DNA from: Isoetes taiwanensis
Taxonomy: Eukaryota; Streptophyta; Lycopodiopsida; Isoetales; Isoetaceae
Length of the DNA: 64,000 nt
Reading direction: 5' to 3'
Assembly (NCBI GenBank): GCA_021234155.1
Contig: JAJEKV010000060.1
Location: forward strand, 682,001-746,000
A model generated the notes under the pieces. The model did not search any database. It worked only from the letters and a program-made list of their open reading frames with translations, and was not told the origin of the DNA. Below, piece after piece: positions 63,843-64,000 of this stretch; positions within the stretch are counted from its first letter, which is position 1; the number at the start of each line of letters is the position of its first letter. Both the position numbers and the translations under genes were made by a program.

Positions 63843-64000
63843 ACACCACAATTGTCCTAATTTGTCCTAACTTTGTCCAAATTAGATGAAATTTATTGCA
63901 ATAGGATCCTTAGAATGTATTCTTCAATATAATTAGCCTGTGATTTGCATAGCAATACCTTAGAATCATAGGGATTCCCCAACTTTGAAATTTACCAAAA

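Overview
This is a repeat-dominated eukaryotic nuclear window. Spliceosomal introns, Ty3/gypsy chromoviruses primed by a plant-type initiator-Met tRNA site, a plant-style Helitron terminus and a fragment of an axonemal-type dynein heavy chain together suggest a streptophyte with flagellated sperm, such as a fern, lycophyte, bryophyte or charophyte. No bacterial operons, rRNA, tRNA or CRISPR are visible. The species cannot be fixed from this window.

Layout. 1-4.2 kb: mostly intron-like sequence ending in two exons of a truncated dynein heavy chain. 4.2-9.63 kb: AT-rich sequence with small duplications, closed by a Helitron 3' end. 9.64-19.6 kb: chromovirus A, with a 5' LTR, PBS, three unusual ORFs before gag, then gag-PR-RT-RNaseH-INT. 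It carries frameshifts and is cut off inside the integrase. 19.6-28 kb: a satellite-like zone with several minisatellites, a 1.63-kb foldback element and two clusters of palindromes with the core AATTGGGCG..CGCCCAATT. 29.4-30.3 kb: possible exons. 30.7-48.2 kb: two ~1-kb direct repeats bracket a minus-strand gene of unrecognised family, which is split by chromovirus B. That element is 11.66 kb with both LTRs, a CTATC target duplication and a chromodomain. 48.2-53.0 kb: strongly A-rich degenerate repeats.

53.03-63.31 kb is the most interesting part. A 10.2-kb element has short terminal inverted repeats inside 35-bp direct repeats. On the minus strand it holds a decayed gene resembling the DDE-like family I know as DUF7869. 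On the plus strand it holds an intron-containing gene whose N-terminal half resembles a ParB/sulfiredoxin fold and whose C-terminal half has a DNA-methyltransferase-like motif I. Between and beside the two genes are copies of a palindrome, GATCGCG-NN-CGCGATC, including an array with ~35-bp period. A transposase-like protein, a ParB/methyltransferase-like protein and candidate binding or modification sites in one unit may be a self-marking DNA element.

Nearly every mobile-element ORF is broken by one-base shifts. They may be old copies, or the assembly may contain indel errors, so the breaks should be read with care. All family assignments come from reading motifs; no search was run.
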